From the NCBI GenBank assembly GCA_037447655.1, contig JBBHKE010000114.1, forward strand, positions 124,001 through 188,000: a stretch of 64,000 bases of DNA. Direction: 5' to 3'. Source of the stretch: Zygnema cylindricum. Lineage: Eukaryota; Streptophyta; Zygnematophyceae; Zygnematales; Zygnemataceae. The notes under the pieces were generated by a model. That model ran no database searches, was not told where the DNA came from, and saw nothing but the letters and a program-made list of their open reading frames with translations. The first letter of the stretch is position 1; every line of letters begins with the position of its first letter. The position numbers were made by a program, and so were the translations under genes. Below, piece by piece: positions 1 through 10,603 of the stretch.

Positions 1-1704
1 CTCCTCCTCCTCCTCGGCAAGAGATTACGGATCGAACAGTTCCAGCCTCAGATTTTCCAAGGGGAAGAAGGCAAAGCAGTAGGCTGCGAGGTGAACCGTC
101 GAAACATGCCCTATTTTCTGCAACCACAATGGAGCCAGTCACCATACAGCAACACTTTTCAGCCCTGGAAAAGGATCAATAGATCTTTGCGGCAAATGAT
201 GAAATGCGGTCGATAATGGAGGCTCAAACTTGGGAGCTTGTGGAGCTTCCGCCGGATCGAAAGGCCATTGGTTGTAAGTGGGTTTTTAAAGTTAAGCTAA
301 ATCCAAATAATTCTATTGAAAGATATAAAGCTAAGCTTGTTGCAAATGGGTAAATCAGAAGGAGGGAATTGACTATGAGGAGACTTTCTCTCCGGTTGTC
401 CGATTTCCAACTTTTAGAATTCTTTTGTCTTTAGCAGCCATTGAGGATATGGAACTCCATCAAATGGATGTTAAGACAACTTTCTTGCATGGAGATTTAG
501 AGGATGTGATTTATATGAGGCAGCTTGAAATGTATGCAGAGACCGGAAATGAAAATCTGGTCTGTAAGCTGTTGAAATCTTTGTACGGTGTGAAGCAAGC
601 TCCACGTTAGTGGAATTTGAAACTAGATGAGTTTCTAACTGGTCTCGGCTTTGTGAGGATTAGTTCACATCACTCAGTCTATGTTATGGAAGGGGAAGAT
701 GGGATTATTTAAATTGTTGTGTATGTAGATGATTTTCTGCTACTAAGTAAGTCATTAAATGAGATTAAGAAAATAAATGCAGCCTTGAATTCAAAATTTG
801 AGATGAAAGATTTAGGAGAGGCAAAGTATATTCTCGGGATTCAGGTAGAAAGGGATAGAGATAGGAAAATAATCTATCTAACACAACGGGAAGCGATTGG
901 GAATTTGCTTAAGAAGTTTGGCATGGCAGAGGCAAAGGGAAGTGCCACTCCCATGGAATTCAAGTAAAAGGTGGAAGGCATGGAGACCGAGAGAGGAGTC
1001 ATTTTTGATGACACCTTGGAATCAGGGGAGGCATATTCTATGGCTGCCATTCCATATCGTCAAATTGTTGGCAACCTAATCTACTTCACGAACTGCACAC
1101 GCCCGGACATCGCGGCTGAAGTTGGTGCTCTAAGCTGGAGTTTACAAAATCCGAGGAGATCAGATTAGAAGGCAGCAAATAGGGTCTTTTAGTATCTTGC
1201 AGGGACACAGAGTCTACGATCGCTCTCGATGGAGAAGAGGTCAAGATTTAGACTTGGAGCGATGCGAGCTACAAGGACATGCCAAGCCGGCGCTCCACCA
1301 CCGGATTCATTCTGAAGATCGGAAGTGGAACATGTTGCTGGAGCAGCAAGCTTCAGAAAGTCACACCTCAGTCTACAATGGAGGCTAAAAACATGGCAGC
1401 CATCTCAACTGACAAGGAGTTACTTTGGGTAAAGTCTCTCCTTCAAGAACTTCACTTTATGCAATCTGGACCTCAAATAGTGTGGCGTGACAACCAGGTT
1501 GCTGTAGCGATTGCATCTAACCCAAGTCATCACTTCAAAACCAAGCACATTGTAAAGTTGCATTTTATAAGAGAGAACGTGGTGAAGAGAATTTTAAAAC
1601 TCAATTATTTGCCGAATAAGATGATGGTAGCAGATATGATGACTAAGCTTTTACCTGCACCTAGGTTGAAGTTTTGTAGAGAGGCATGTGGACTTAGTGG
1701 CTGA
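1..1704 (+). pseudogene. Copia family C pol remnant: linker, reverse transcriptase, RNase H
   Basis: This is the 3' half of a Ty1/copia polyprotein entering from the left edge. In order it shows the RT entry block (TWELVELPPDRK, about 230-265), the palm motif QMDVKTTFLHGDLE (about 460-500), the catalytic box VYVDD (about 717-731), LGIQVERDRDRK, the IPYRQIVG and NCTRPD blocks (about 1047-1113), and an RNase H tail with CCWSSK, DNQVAVAIA and VADMMTK, ending CGLSG. In-frame stops lie at 351, 608, 710, 965 and 1166, and the frame shifts between about 1170 and 1280, so no enzyme can be made. Wording of RT and RNase H is closest to family D in this window. A polypurine tract TTTAGGGGAG (1718-1727) follows and leads into the LTR. 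Confidence 0.9.
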
Positions 1705-1727
1705 GAGAGTCTAAAGGTTTAGGGGAG

Positions 1728-2535
1728 TGTTGGTTTTGGAAACCTTTAGTCCTCTCTATATCTCGTGTGTGAGAAAGAGAGTCTAGACTTAGCCAGTTTT
1801 TTTGTATAGACTGAGTTCACGTAGACAAGATGTGGTGTGGTATGTAACTCCAAAGGGAGTTCACAGATTTGGTACACTCTATATGGATGTGTCTATCCGT
1901 GGGGAAGTCAAGCTTGGTTGAGTTGGTTGGCAAAGTACATATTTACTTGAGGGGCCACATTTACATGTGGAGGTTCATCTTCGGTGATGAATGAATACGC
2001 GGACGGCGAACGGAGTTCGCCATCATTTTGAAGAGAAATATTGACTAAGCCGTCATTTCAGCGGACTAACTTTGACTGCGTACTTTAGAAGAGGCTAGGG
2101 TTAAAGATTGATGTAAATACTTGTACGGTAGATGGCGGCGTTTAGTTTGATTAATGTTTAGTGTACCGACACACCACGACATATGTGGTACGGTTTAGAT
2201 CAGCTGTAGGTTCACTTTTTATATGTAAGACTTGTAATATTTTGGAGTTAGGAATTCAGTGAGTGGAAAACTGCGAAGCAGTTTTTGTGTCTTTTTGAAT
2301 TGCAAGATCATTGTGATATTTGTGCATAACCTTGTGAAATTATGCAAGTGCTTTTTTTGATATAATGTTTATATTGTGGCAAATTTGCAGACCTAATGTG
2401 TGTTTGGTTTGCTTGGGGCTTCATTGTGAAGTTGGTTTTTTTGTGGTTTTTGTGAGAGTTTCCTCTTTTGTAATCTGAATATTATGGCAACAGCTAGTGC
2501 TTCATCTTCCTCCTCTGGGTCACTGGTTGCCTAAA
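1728..2535 (+). repeat. 3' LTR of copia family C
   Basis: The LTR starts TGTTGG directly after the polypurine tract. Its right end is approximate, set where gypsy integrase sequence begins. Near the end an ATG at 2484 opens a short Ser/Ala-rich frame (MATASASSSSSG). It resembles the start of Gag that lies inside the family D LTRs. No second LTR of this family is in the window, so the boundary cannot be confirmed by pairing. Confidence 0.7.
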
Positions 2536-2540
2536 ATTAA

Positions 2541-3003
2541 CAAGATTCAGCTGGCACGCCTCCCTCCACTCCTACAGTCCTTATTTCATTATGTTTGGAC
2601 GCCATCCAATCGTACCCGGCGATGCCTTCGCCCAAGTAGTAGTCCTTTCGAAGATGGATAGCAAGAGGACGGTCGAGAAACTGATTGCCGAAAGGGGCCA
2701 AGGTATTTCACCACGAAATGCCTCTAGCCATGGGGAATTAACAAGCAGCTCAGCACCGAGATCAACTCTGGTATTCGCAACGCCAGAGCGGGAATTTTGT
2801 CCCGCGGCAACGACGATTTATGCCGGAGGACTTCGTGTATTGGATGCAACAAAAAAAGGACACGCTTGACATTTTGGCGGTCGGGTGATCTTAAAAGTTG
2901 TAGAGGTTTCCAATAAGGGTGTGTTGACACTTGAATGGAAAGTTGGTCGGAAAATCAAGGAGAATCAGATCAATATAGCTCCCTCTCACCTTAGAGGATT
3001 GTA
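2541..3003 (+). pseudogene. Ty3/gypsy integrase C-terminus (plus strand)
   Basis: The frame reads YSPYFIMFGRHPIVPG (about 2570-2625), the late catalytic-core region of gypsy integrase. After a frame change it continues as PEDFVYWMQQKKDTLD, ILKVVEVSNKGVLTLEWK and a C-terminal CAPCHL-like APSHLRGL (about 2824-3002), which is the GPY/F-type module after the integrase core. The upstream pol is missing; the family C LTR abuts it at about 2536-2541. The same integrase sequence exists on the minus strand at about 5030-5160, which shows that both belong to one gypsy family. It is truncated and frameshifted. Confidence 0.8.
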
Positions 3004-3249
3004 AGACGAGCCAACTTTTCACCTAACCTATTTTGCCGACCCACCTTCATGTTCCTCCGGCTGCCTCTTATCATCCTCTCCGGGTACTGTACTGGTCTGT
3101 GACCAATGTGACCATTGTTGACATCAGTCCTGCCCTTTATCCTCTAAAGACTCTCATCCTAAACCCTCTGCCTCTTGGTTCTGCGGGAACTGCGAATTGG
3201 GTGGGTAATTATTTTTATGTCTTAGTCACGGTTGACTTAGAGGGGGGGA
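3004..3249 (+). other. Gypsy 3' untranslated tail and polypurine tract
   Basis: Pyrimidine-rich sequence between the integrase stop and the LTR. A matching inverted copy lies at about 4863-4990 in the minus-strand gypsy element. The purine run AGAGGGGGGGAAA (about 3239-3251), just before the LTR start TCAGGACAC, is the likely plus-strand primer. Confidence 0.55.
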
Positions 3250-4306
3250 AATCAGGACACTTGCTCAATAACCAAAGGCCCACCCCTTTTCCCCGGCTAG
3301 GTGGGGAGAGGAACGTGGAGGAGATATCTTTTCGCCCTCCCCATGCACTCCTCCCTATTTTGCATTCATGTTTATGGGAGGAATGCGGGCAGCAATGGGC
3401 ATAATCATGATTATGGGAAGCATTCCCACTTTGGGTGTTATTCGCAAGACACCGATACCGACTACTCCGGGCAGTGGGCCCTCCTCTCATGTTTCTCACA
3501 CACGTTCGATAGATGTCAAGCTCTTGTGCTTTACCAGCACTTGTTTTTCTCACCAAGGATTTCCGGGCCCTTTCTCCCATGTACGGTCATCGGAGTACGG
3601 AGGAAAGAGTAAACCAAGCCGGACGAAATTCCTCTATTTTCTATACGGAGCGGAACGCACTTTATTTCGCGCCTAACGGAGGCCGGATGACAAAGTTATT
3701 CCATCTCACAGATGGTGATTCCGTTACATAGGACCAGTTTACATCGGCCCGCGTGGGGGATACATTGTGGATGGCCACGTAACTTTTCGGATTGTCATTT
3801 AGATTTTGCTTTTAGCTGTCAGTGGAAATTCAGTTCAAGTTCATCTGACTTTCTGTCCATTACTTACCCTAGGTCAAAGATAAGTGTTCCCACGTTTGTT
3901 TAGGATTTTTGGTATTTTATTGGTTCCGATTGGGACTCTCAGTTTCGAAGTTAGCCGGATTCTGACGTAGAACTTTTTGCCTTGAGTGTGGTACGACCTT
4001 ATTCGTCTTATGTCAATTCAATAGCAATTGCTCTCCGCTCATTGGCTCTTAGCATTGCGTTGACCTTTTGGATCTGAAACTGGACAAACTATGTTGTATA
4101 AAGCACTAACGGCCAAAGGAGACAGGTTGCTGTTTCAGTACTGTCTTATGAGAAAAACCCTAGAAATTCCAACAAACTTTTTTTTGGAGAACTTTTGTTT
4201 TTTGTGTGATTTTGACCCTATTGCCATCTTGGTTTGCATCCGTCCTTTGTGAAAGTCGTAGTCTGGTAGAGTAGTTGGCACTATCTTTCTTGTTTTGGAG
4301 ATAGAA
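3250..4306 (+). repeat. Ty3/gypsy LTR, first copy
   Basis: It begins TCAGGACAC after the purine tract. The first ~300 bp recur at 4307-4560 and, inverted, at 4560-4862, which defines the repeat. TATAAAG at 4097-4103 is a plausible TATA box. The right border is set at the next copy of TCAGGACAC; an end somewhat earlier (about 4190-4300) with a short internal stretch is equally possible. Confidence 0.6.
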
Positions 4307-4560
4307 TCAGGACACCATCTCAATAACCAAGGGCCCACTCCCTTTCCCCGGCCAGGTGGGGAAATAAAGGGGGAGGATATATTTTTTTGCCCTCCCCATA
4401 CACTCCTCCCTATTTTGCATTTATGTCCATGGGAGGAATGCGGGCAGCTGTGGGCATAATCATTATTATAGGAAGCATTCTTATTTTGGGGGATATTTGC
4501 AAGTCTCCGATACCGACTACTCCGGGTAGTGGGCCCTCCTCTCATGTTTTTCAAACACGT
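4307..4560 (+). repeat. Ty3/gypsy LTR, truncated second copy
   Basis: The 5' part of the same LTR, starting TCAGGACACC. It is cut off where the inverted copy begins, so two LTRs of opposite orientation meet tail to tail near 4560. Confidence 0.65.
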
Positions 4561-4862
4561 GTCGAGCGTGCCTGATTAACGTGAGGGAAAGGCCCACAGC
4601 CCGGAGTCGTCGGCATTGGAGTCCTGCAAATAAACCCCAAATGCGAATGCTCCCCAAAATGATGATCATGCCCACTGCTGCCCACATCCCTCTCATAGAT
4701 ATGCTTGCAAAATAGGAGAGATGTTGGGACAAGGAATACGGATGAGCACAAGGCGAAGGCGAAAGTTATCACCTCCCCCTACCTTTCCCCCACCCCCCCT
4801 AGCAAGGGAAAGGGATTTGGGTCTCAGTAATCGGGTTGATATCCTAATTTCCCCCCCTCTTA
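4561..4862 (-). repeat. Ty3/gypsy LTR, inverted truncated copy
   Basis: Reverse complement of the first ~300 bp of the gypsy LTR. It lies downstream, in minus-strand sense, of the gypsy pol at 5000-7640 and so is that element's 3' LTR. The purine tract AGAGGGGGG precedes it on the minus strand at about 4850-4862. Confidence 0.65.
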
Positions 4863-4989
4863 GTCAACCATGACTAAGATATGAAAACAATTACCCGCTC
4901 TATTCGCAGTTCCCACAAAACCAGGTGCTGGAGGGTAGAGGGTGTGGCTCAAAAAAGGAGGGGAGACAGCTTGAATGCCAACACTAACC

Positions 4990-6080
4990 ACACTGATTGC
5001 ACACCGCCTGCAAATTTCCCATGGCGAGAGGCATCTCTCGGTGGAATATCTTGGCTCTATCGGCGATCAGTTTTTCGACTATCCCTTGGGCATCCATCTC
5101 CGGAGGACTATGGCTTGGGATGATGCAGCCCCGGACAAGATGGGATGCTGTCCAAATTAAATGAAATAAGGGCTATAGGAGTAAAGAAAAGCCTACCAGC
5201 TGAATTTGTAACCCATAGCAATCCAAGGCACTTTTCCGTCCCACTGTCCCAAATCTTATTCAACTGCATATTTTCGTAGTGACCGCTTCACTGTCTGTAC
5301 GCACCTTTCGGCCAAACCGTCGGCTTAAGGGTGGTCACGGTTGGTCAGCCGATGGTCAACTAGGCATTTTTCCAAGAGGTTGGAAAATTCTCCGGCAAAT
5401 TCGGAGCCTTGGTTGGTTAGAACTTCTGCAAGCGCCCCGAATTTGGTTAATCCATCAGCAAAAAGGCATCTTTAATTGCCTTCGACTCCTTCCGGGGCAA
5501 AACCACCAACTCGATCCACTTGGAAAAATGTTCTATCATGACGAGCACAAAGCGGTTCCCTCGCTTGTTGGTCGGAAGAGGTCCCAAAAGATCCAATGAC
5601 CACCGATAAAACATCCCCAGGATAGGAAGCGAATGAAGCTTAGTCCCACCCTTTTTGTCGAAAGGTGCCTTGACTCGATCGCATGAGGAGAAAGTCTGCA
5701 CAATTCAGTTGACTTGGGTCCGCAACCCATGCCACCTATAAGAGCACGTAACCAAGGAAGTGGTCTGCTTTTGCCCGAAGTGTCCACATTGCCGATAGAG
5801 ATTGGAAATCATAGTTTCTTGGTCAAAGGGGGGAGGAACCACTTTCCTCGTGCCGTCTGACCATTTCCGAAGGAGAACGCCACTGTCCCAATCATACGCA
5901 GCCATCCGGGTCTGTACTCGAATAATTGAATTCCAGTCAAATGGGGAAGAGGCGACCCCTGTTGAATAGATTGGAGAGCATCGGGGTCGTTCCAGATGTC
6001 CTTCCGTCTGGCCCTTATGGGCGCCTGCCCCTCCACATCGGCCGAGAAAGTTGACAGTTCCCCCCCAGATTGGGGAAGCC
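4990..6080 (-). pseudogene. Ty3/gypsy integrase (minus strand), degenerate
   Basis: Reading leftwards, a decayed H2C2 finger region (YRQCGHFGQKQT, about 5800) is followed by SLDLLGPLPTNKRGN and IEHFSKWIELVVLP (about 5510-5610), which carry the first catalytic Asp. Next come an LTDQGSEF-like block with the second Asp and a TNRDHPQADGLAERC-like block (about 5330-5450), which can be read only with frame changes. Around 5030-5160 the sequence matches the plus-strand YFIMFGRHPI region, but the GPY/F tail is missing, so the 3' end is deleted. Multiple stops and shifts rule out a working integrase. The SKWIELVVLP wording is typical of plant-lineage gypsy elements. Confidence 0.8.
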
Positions 6081-6169
6081 AAATGAAAGTAGAGGATGCT
6101 TGAATGAGCGCTAGATTGATCTCTAGGTCCTCATCATGTCGAGCCCCGGTAGAATCCATGGTGGAGGGA

Positions 6170-7640
6170 TCAGGATTCTGGCTGAGTCCGTCGACATTCC
6201 CATGGATTTTCCCCTGCCCTATGAACAATGTCGAAATCATATTCTTGCAGGATAAGAACCCATCTGGCGAGTTTGCCGGTTAACTTAATATTTTCCATGA
6301 TCCATTTTAGGGGTTGGTGATCCGTAATCAAGGTGAAATGGACTCCATACAAATAAGGTCGGAAATGCTCGATGGCCCAAACCGCTGCGAGTAACTCTCC
6401 GTGGAAACTGCTATAATTCCCCTCTGCTTTGTTGTTGCTCCAGCTGGCGTAGGCCACCACATATTTAGCTCCAGGGTCATCGACTTGAGCTAAAAGTTCT
6501 CCCAATCCAAACTTGCTCCAATCGGTATAAAGGAGGAAAGGCCTCAGGTGATCAGGCATCCGAAGCACGGGGTGCTCCTTCAAAGCATCCTTCCAGAACT
6601 AGAAGGATATCTGTTGTTCCTCTCCCCACTGCCACTTTTGGTCCTTTCCCAATAGTTGGTTAAGGCTCTGAGCGTGACTACTGAACTCGGGGATAAATCG
6701 CCGATAGTAGTTGGCCAGACCCAGAAAGGTGCGAAGGGCCGAGATGTCCTGCGGTGGAGGAAGAGCGTCAAGGGCTGCCACCTTGACCATGTAGGGACCC
6801 ACAGTCCCGGGAGTCACCTCATGTCCGAGGTAAATGATTTTCTGTACTCCAAAAATACCTTTGCCCCGGTAACATTTCAAGCTCGCGGCTTGGAGTGCCC
6901 AGAGAACGATCTGTACATGCTCAAGATGTTCCTCAAAAGTCTTTCAAAAGATGATAACATCATCAATATAGCACCGGGCACAGTCAATTACTCGGAGGAC
7001 TTCCTCCATTGCCCGTTGAAATATTGTCGGTGCATTCTTAAGCCCGAATGGCATGTAAATCCATTCATAAAATCTGGAACCAGCCCAAAATGCAGTTCTC
7101 TCCCTGTGCTTTGGTTCCATGGCAATCTGGTGGCAACCATTCTTCATGTCTAGAGTAAAGTCGATAGTGGCGCCAGCAAGAGAGTCGAATATCTCTTCCG
7201 GAGTCGGCATCTGATAGCGGTCGGAGATGGTGGTCGTGTTCATCATGCGATAATATCCACACATCAGAAAGTTTACAGTCTTCCCCGACGAGTCCTTCTT
7301 GGGAAGGAGAACTATCGAGGAAGCAAACCCATGAAGTCATATACTTTCCTAAACCAATCCGGCTTCCACCAAAGTTTGGACTTTAGCCGTGATGAATTCT
7401 TTTTTTTGAAGTTGAGAGGATACTGCATCTACTAAACAATAGCCGTTTCGTCGATCAGATCGATTCGGAAAGGTGTTCCTTTGTAAATACCGACATCTTT
7501 TTTTGACCATGAGAACACCTGTTTGTTTTTGGCCAATAGCTCACAGAGCTGTGCCTTCTGCAGAAGATCCAACTGCTCTCCAAGAGTCCAATCCATTTTC
7601 CTAAGCGTACAACAGCCCAAGCCTCCGGCGGTCTATTCAG
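6170..7640 (-). pseudogene. Ty3/gypsy reverse transcriptase and RNase H (minus strand)
   Basis: It starts with the RT leader GTPFRIDLIDE (about 7440-7500). RT follows with YYRMMNTTTISDRYQMPTPE, DFTLDMKNGCHQIAM and the catalytic CYIDDVIIF (about 6944-7000), then IYLGHEVTPG and the thumb block LRTFLGLANYYRRFIPEF (about 6680-6740). RNase H follows with LLYTDWSKFGLGELLAQ, TDHQPLKW and FDIVHRAGE (about 6200-6530). The usual RNase H start YTDAS is YTDWS here. Stops and frame changes at about 6944, 6600 and 6173 inactivate it. The right end runs into an A-type copia LTR near 7700, so protease and gag are lost. Confidence 0.9.
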
Positions 7641-7699
7641 AGGTTAATGTGGAATTCCAATCTCACCAGTGGGTCTACCTTTACCCCTGCGGCTAAGAT
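7641..7699. other. Junction between gypsy remnant and copia LTR
   Basis: Short unassigned stretch, probably the upstream part of gypsy pol. The last five bases, AAGAT, do not match the five bases right of the copia element (TGGGT, 10194-10198), so no target duplication is visible. Confidence 0.4.
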
Positions 7700-8767
7700 T
7701 GAAACTCTGAGACCTCCATGAGTCCTCAGAGTGGACAGCTTCCAAGAAGCCCCTAGGATAACCCTGACCCCTTTGTGTTTCAACAAAAATAACTGCCACC
7801 CTGATAGACAATAACTCTGACCAACTTCATCCCTGTGAAGGCAAGACTCCCCTGAGTCGATAGCAAAAAGAATCTCTGAATTTGCTCCCTTGAGTAGTAA
7901 GTTATGGAGGGTCAAAGTTGACCTTTTGTATAGAAGCTCTCTGGGAGAGAGGGTCCTATCTTCAAATTTTTCTAAGTCCTATCTCTCTCACAGACTCTAT
8001 CTACTGATGTACGGAACCAATCATATTAGAGTTTCGTACGCAAAAGTAGAGTCGCCGGTGTACTTTATGTACGAAAATTGTACAACATGGCCCTAATGTC
8101 GACACATGTCATATCCGGATTCGGTGCCGTAATTTCTGGAGATACCACGATCCAATGTAATTTTGCCACGTGTCATCCGATGTGGCAATGCCCACAAACC
8201 GCCAAATTCTTCTTCCGTGATCTCGGCGCTAATTCCGGCCGTCCGATTAAATTCGAATTTAATCGTACCCGTAATGAATACATGCACGGTATTTGTTTTC
8301 GCTTACGAAATCAAAGCGCGATATTGATTTCTTAATCGTACCGTTATCCGTACTTTTACATTACCAGATCTGTGTGTACCGTAAACAGTTACAGTTAAAT
8401 GAATTATCCTACGTATTAATGCTTAATTAATTATCATACCATATTGTACGTAACACTACTTTTAGACTTAACGGCTAAGGCTACCGGCTATCGGCTGTGT
8501 GCCAGCCGTTTGGTACCAGGATCAAATCCTGTGGCCGGCACATACCTTTTAGTAAATATGTTCTAAATTATAAATAAACTAATATTTATATTCCATAAGC
8601 CTCTATATAGCCTAAGTAGCCATGGCTCTGACTTCCTCTCCAATTTCTCAGTGACTGCGACAAGTTTCAGAGTTGGAGAGAGAAGTTAGAGGGAGACTGC
8701 CTCGTCTTCTTTCTATATTTCTATTCAGACCTAGAAAATACTTAAAAAAAGACAATTAATTTCTACA
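7700..8767 (-). repeat. A-type copia LTR (3' copy of deleted element)
   Basis: 1068 bp. On the minus strand it reads TGTAGAAATTAATTG to CAGAGTTTCA. It has the shared modules: the ACTTGTCG motif, GCCATGGCT, the tRNA-like stretch (about 8470-8545) and the hairpin chain before the 3' end. Here hairpin 2 and hairpin 4 each have one mismatch. Confidence 0.85.
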
Positions 8768-9140
8768 AGTAAGATGGCGTAGGATGAAGTGCTTTGTCGC
8801 CATATTGTTGAAGTCCCACGTTTGAGTATCATTCTCCTCGTTCCTCGGAATAGGTGACATGAATACCGAACCAGTTGCTATTGGTGTGGTCGCCTCCTTC
8901 TCCTTTCTTTTGTCCACCACCTCTCCTTCTTTTGTTTCCTCCATTGAATGTGGATCCTCTTTCCTGGTGAATTTGCTTCCTTCAAACCTTGGAGGAATTC
9001 CAAGACTTGATGGACGCCCCAATCGTCCACTCACTATCCCCCAAAACCTTTTTTCGCATAGAGCTCCTATCATCATACTTTCCCAGTATATGAAGCCAGT
9101 TCCATTAAATATTGGTACCCTAGAGGGTGGGCCCATAACT
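8768..9140 (-). pseudogene. Copia gag N-terminal fragment (A-type)
   Basis: The frame begins at the ATG inside the primer-binding site (9134-9136) and reads MGPPSRVPIFNGTGFIYWE, then KRFWGIVSGR and FMSPIPRNEEND, ending at KHFILRHLT where the 3' LTR cuts in. It corresponds to about the first 125 residues of Gag, before the CCHC knuckle. An in-frame ATG eight codons upstream lies in the LTR. The same N-terminus occurs in the A' and A elements in this window. Confidence 0.85.
9126..9140 (-). promoter_or_regulatory. Primer-binding site, initiator tRNA-Met anticodon arm
   Basis: Directly after the minus-strand LTR end TTTCA the sequence reads AGTTATGGGCCCACC. It is complementary, apart from one base, to the anticodon stem-loop of plant initiator tRNA-Met. 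The gag ATG lies within it. Confidence 0.75.
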
Positions 9141-10193
9141 TGAAACTCTGAGACCTCCATAAGTCCTCAGAGTGGACAGCTTCCAAGAAGCCTCTAGGAT
9201 AATCCTGACCCCTTTGTGTTTAAGCAAAAATAACTGCCACCCTGGCAGACAAAAACTCTGACCACCTACACCCATGTGAAGGCAAGACTCGTGTGAGTCG
9301 ATAGCAAAAAGAATCTCTGAATTTGCTCCTCTGAGCAGTAAGTTATGGAGGGTCAAAGTTGACCTTTTGTACAGAGGCTCTCTGAAGAGAGGGTCCTATC
9401 TTCTAATTTTTCTAAGTCCTATCTCTCTCACAGACTCTATCTACTGATATATGGAACCAATAATATAACAGTTCCGTACGCAAAAGTAAAGTCGCCGGTG
9501 TACTTTATGTACGGAAATTGTACAACATGGCCTTAATGTCGACACATGTCATATCCGAATTCGGTGCTGTAAACTTCAGAGATACCACGATCCAATGGAA
9601 TTTTGCCACGTGTCATCTGATGTGGCGATGCCCACGAACCGGCGAATTCTTCTTCCGCGATCTCGGCGCTAATTCCGGCCGTCCGATTACATTCACATTT
9701 CATAGTAGCCGTAATAAATACATGCGCGTATTTGTTTCGCTTACGAAATCTACGCGCGGTATTGATTTCTTATATGTACCGTAATCCGTACTTTTACATT
9801 ACCAGATCTATGTATCCCATTAACAGTTACAGTTAAATGAATTATCCTACGTATTAATGCTTAATTAAATATCATACCATATAGTACGTAACACTACTTC
9901 TAGACTTAACAGCTAAGGCTACTGGCTACTTGTTGTCTGCCGGCCGGTAGGTACCAGGATCAAATCCCGTTGCCGGCACATACCTTTTAGTAAATAAACA
10001 CCTAACTAATATATATTTTCCCGTAAACCTCTGGATAGCCTAGGTAGCCATGGCTCTAGCTCCCTCTCCAATTTCTTAGTGCATAGACAAGTTTGAGAGT
10101 TGGAGAGAGAAGTTAGAGGTAGACTGTCTCGGCTTCTTTCTATATTTCTATTTAGACCTAGAAAATACTTAAAATGAACCATTAATTTCTACA
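9141..10193 (-). repeat. A-type copia LTR (5' copy of deleted element)
   Basis: 1053 bp, minus-strand TGTAGAAATTAATGG to TTTCA. It is bounded on the left by the primer-binding site and on the right by an unrelated RNase H fragment of a plus-strand copia element. The hairpin stem GACTC/GAGTC is kept with a changed loop (ACAC). Confidence 0.85.
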
Positions 10194-10590
10194 TGGGTGA
10201 TGAGGCTTGCTGCTGGAGCAACAAGCAACAAAAGGTCATTGCTAATCCACTATGGAGGCTAAGTACATGGCCTCTTGCTCTGCTGTAAAAGAATTAATGT
10301 GGGTCAAGTCCTTTCTTTGTGAACTTGGTCAGCTTAAGAGTGGTGTTCAGAATGTATTTTGTGACAATCAGGCAGCTATTGCCATTACTCCCAATCCTAA
10401 ACACCATTTGAAAGCAAAACATATGGACATTGGACTTAGCTTCGTTAGGGAAAAGGTAGAAGACAAAATAATTAGTTTAGAATATAAGCCAAATAGTGAA
10501 ATGGTAGCAGATATGATGACCAAACCTGTGCCTTTCTCTAAGCTAATTTTTTGCAGGGAGAAGTTTGGCCTGAAATTAAAAGGTGACTAG
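10194..10590 (+). pseudogene. Copia RNase H tail (A-type), truncated
   Basis: C-terminal RNase H of a plus-strand element: ACCWSNKQQKVIA, then after a small deletion at about 10243 MEAKYMASCSAVKELMW, VFCDNQAAIAI, KHHLKAKHMDI and MVADMMTKPV, ending KLKGD. Everything upstream was removed where the minus-strand LTR ends at 10193. The tract AAATAAGGGGAG (10592-10603) and an LTR follow. Confidence 0.85.
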
Positions 10591-10603
10591 AAAATAAGGG
10601 GAG

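Larger units (their letters stand above)
7700..10193 (-). mobile_element. Internally deleted copia element: LTR, gag fragment, LTR
   Basis: Two A-type LTRs in minus orientation (9141-10193 as the 5' copy, 7700-8767 as the 3' copy) enclose only 373 bp: a primer-binding site and the first ~125 codons of gag. Protease, integrase, RT and RNase H are missing, and the gag frame runs directly into the 3' LTR without a polypurine tract. It resembles a non-autonomous (TRIM-like) derivative or a deletion product. Flanking pentamers differ (AAGAT and TGGGT), so rearrangement after insertion is possible. Confidence 0.75.

Noticed and set aside
3033-3731. Several overlapping open frames of 60-120 codons
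   Set aside because: They lie in the gypsy tail and LTR, occur on both strands, and show no family motif.
5705-7640. Caulimovirus-like (endogenous pararetrovirus) polymerase
   Set aside because: The RT is followed by an integrase with SKWIE-type core blocks and by LTRs, which fits Ty3/gypsy; no movement protein or coat motifs were seen.
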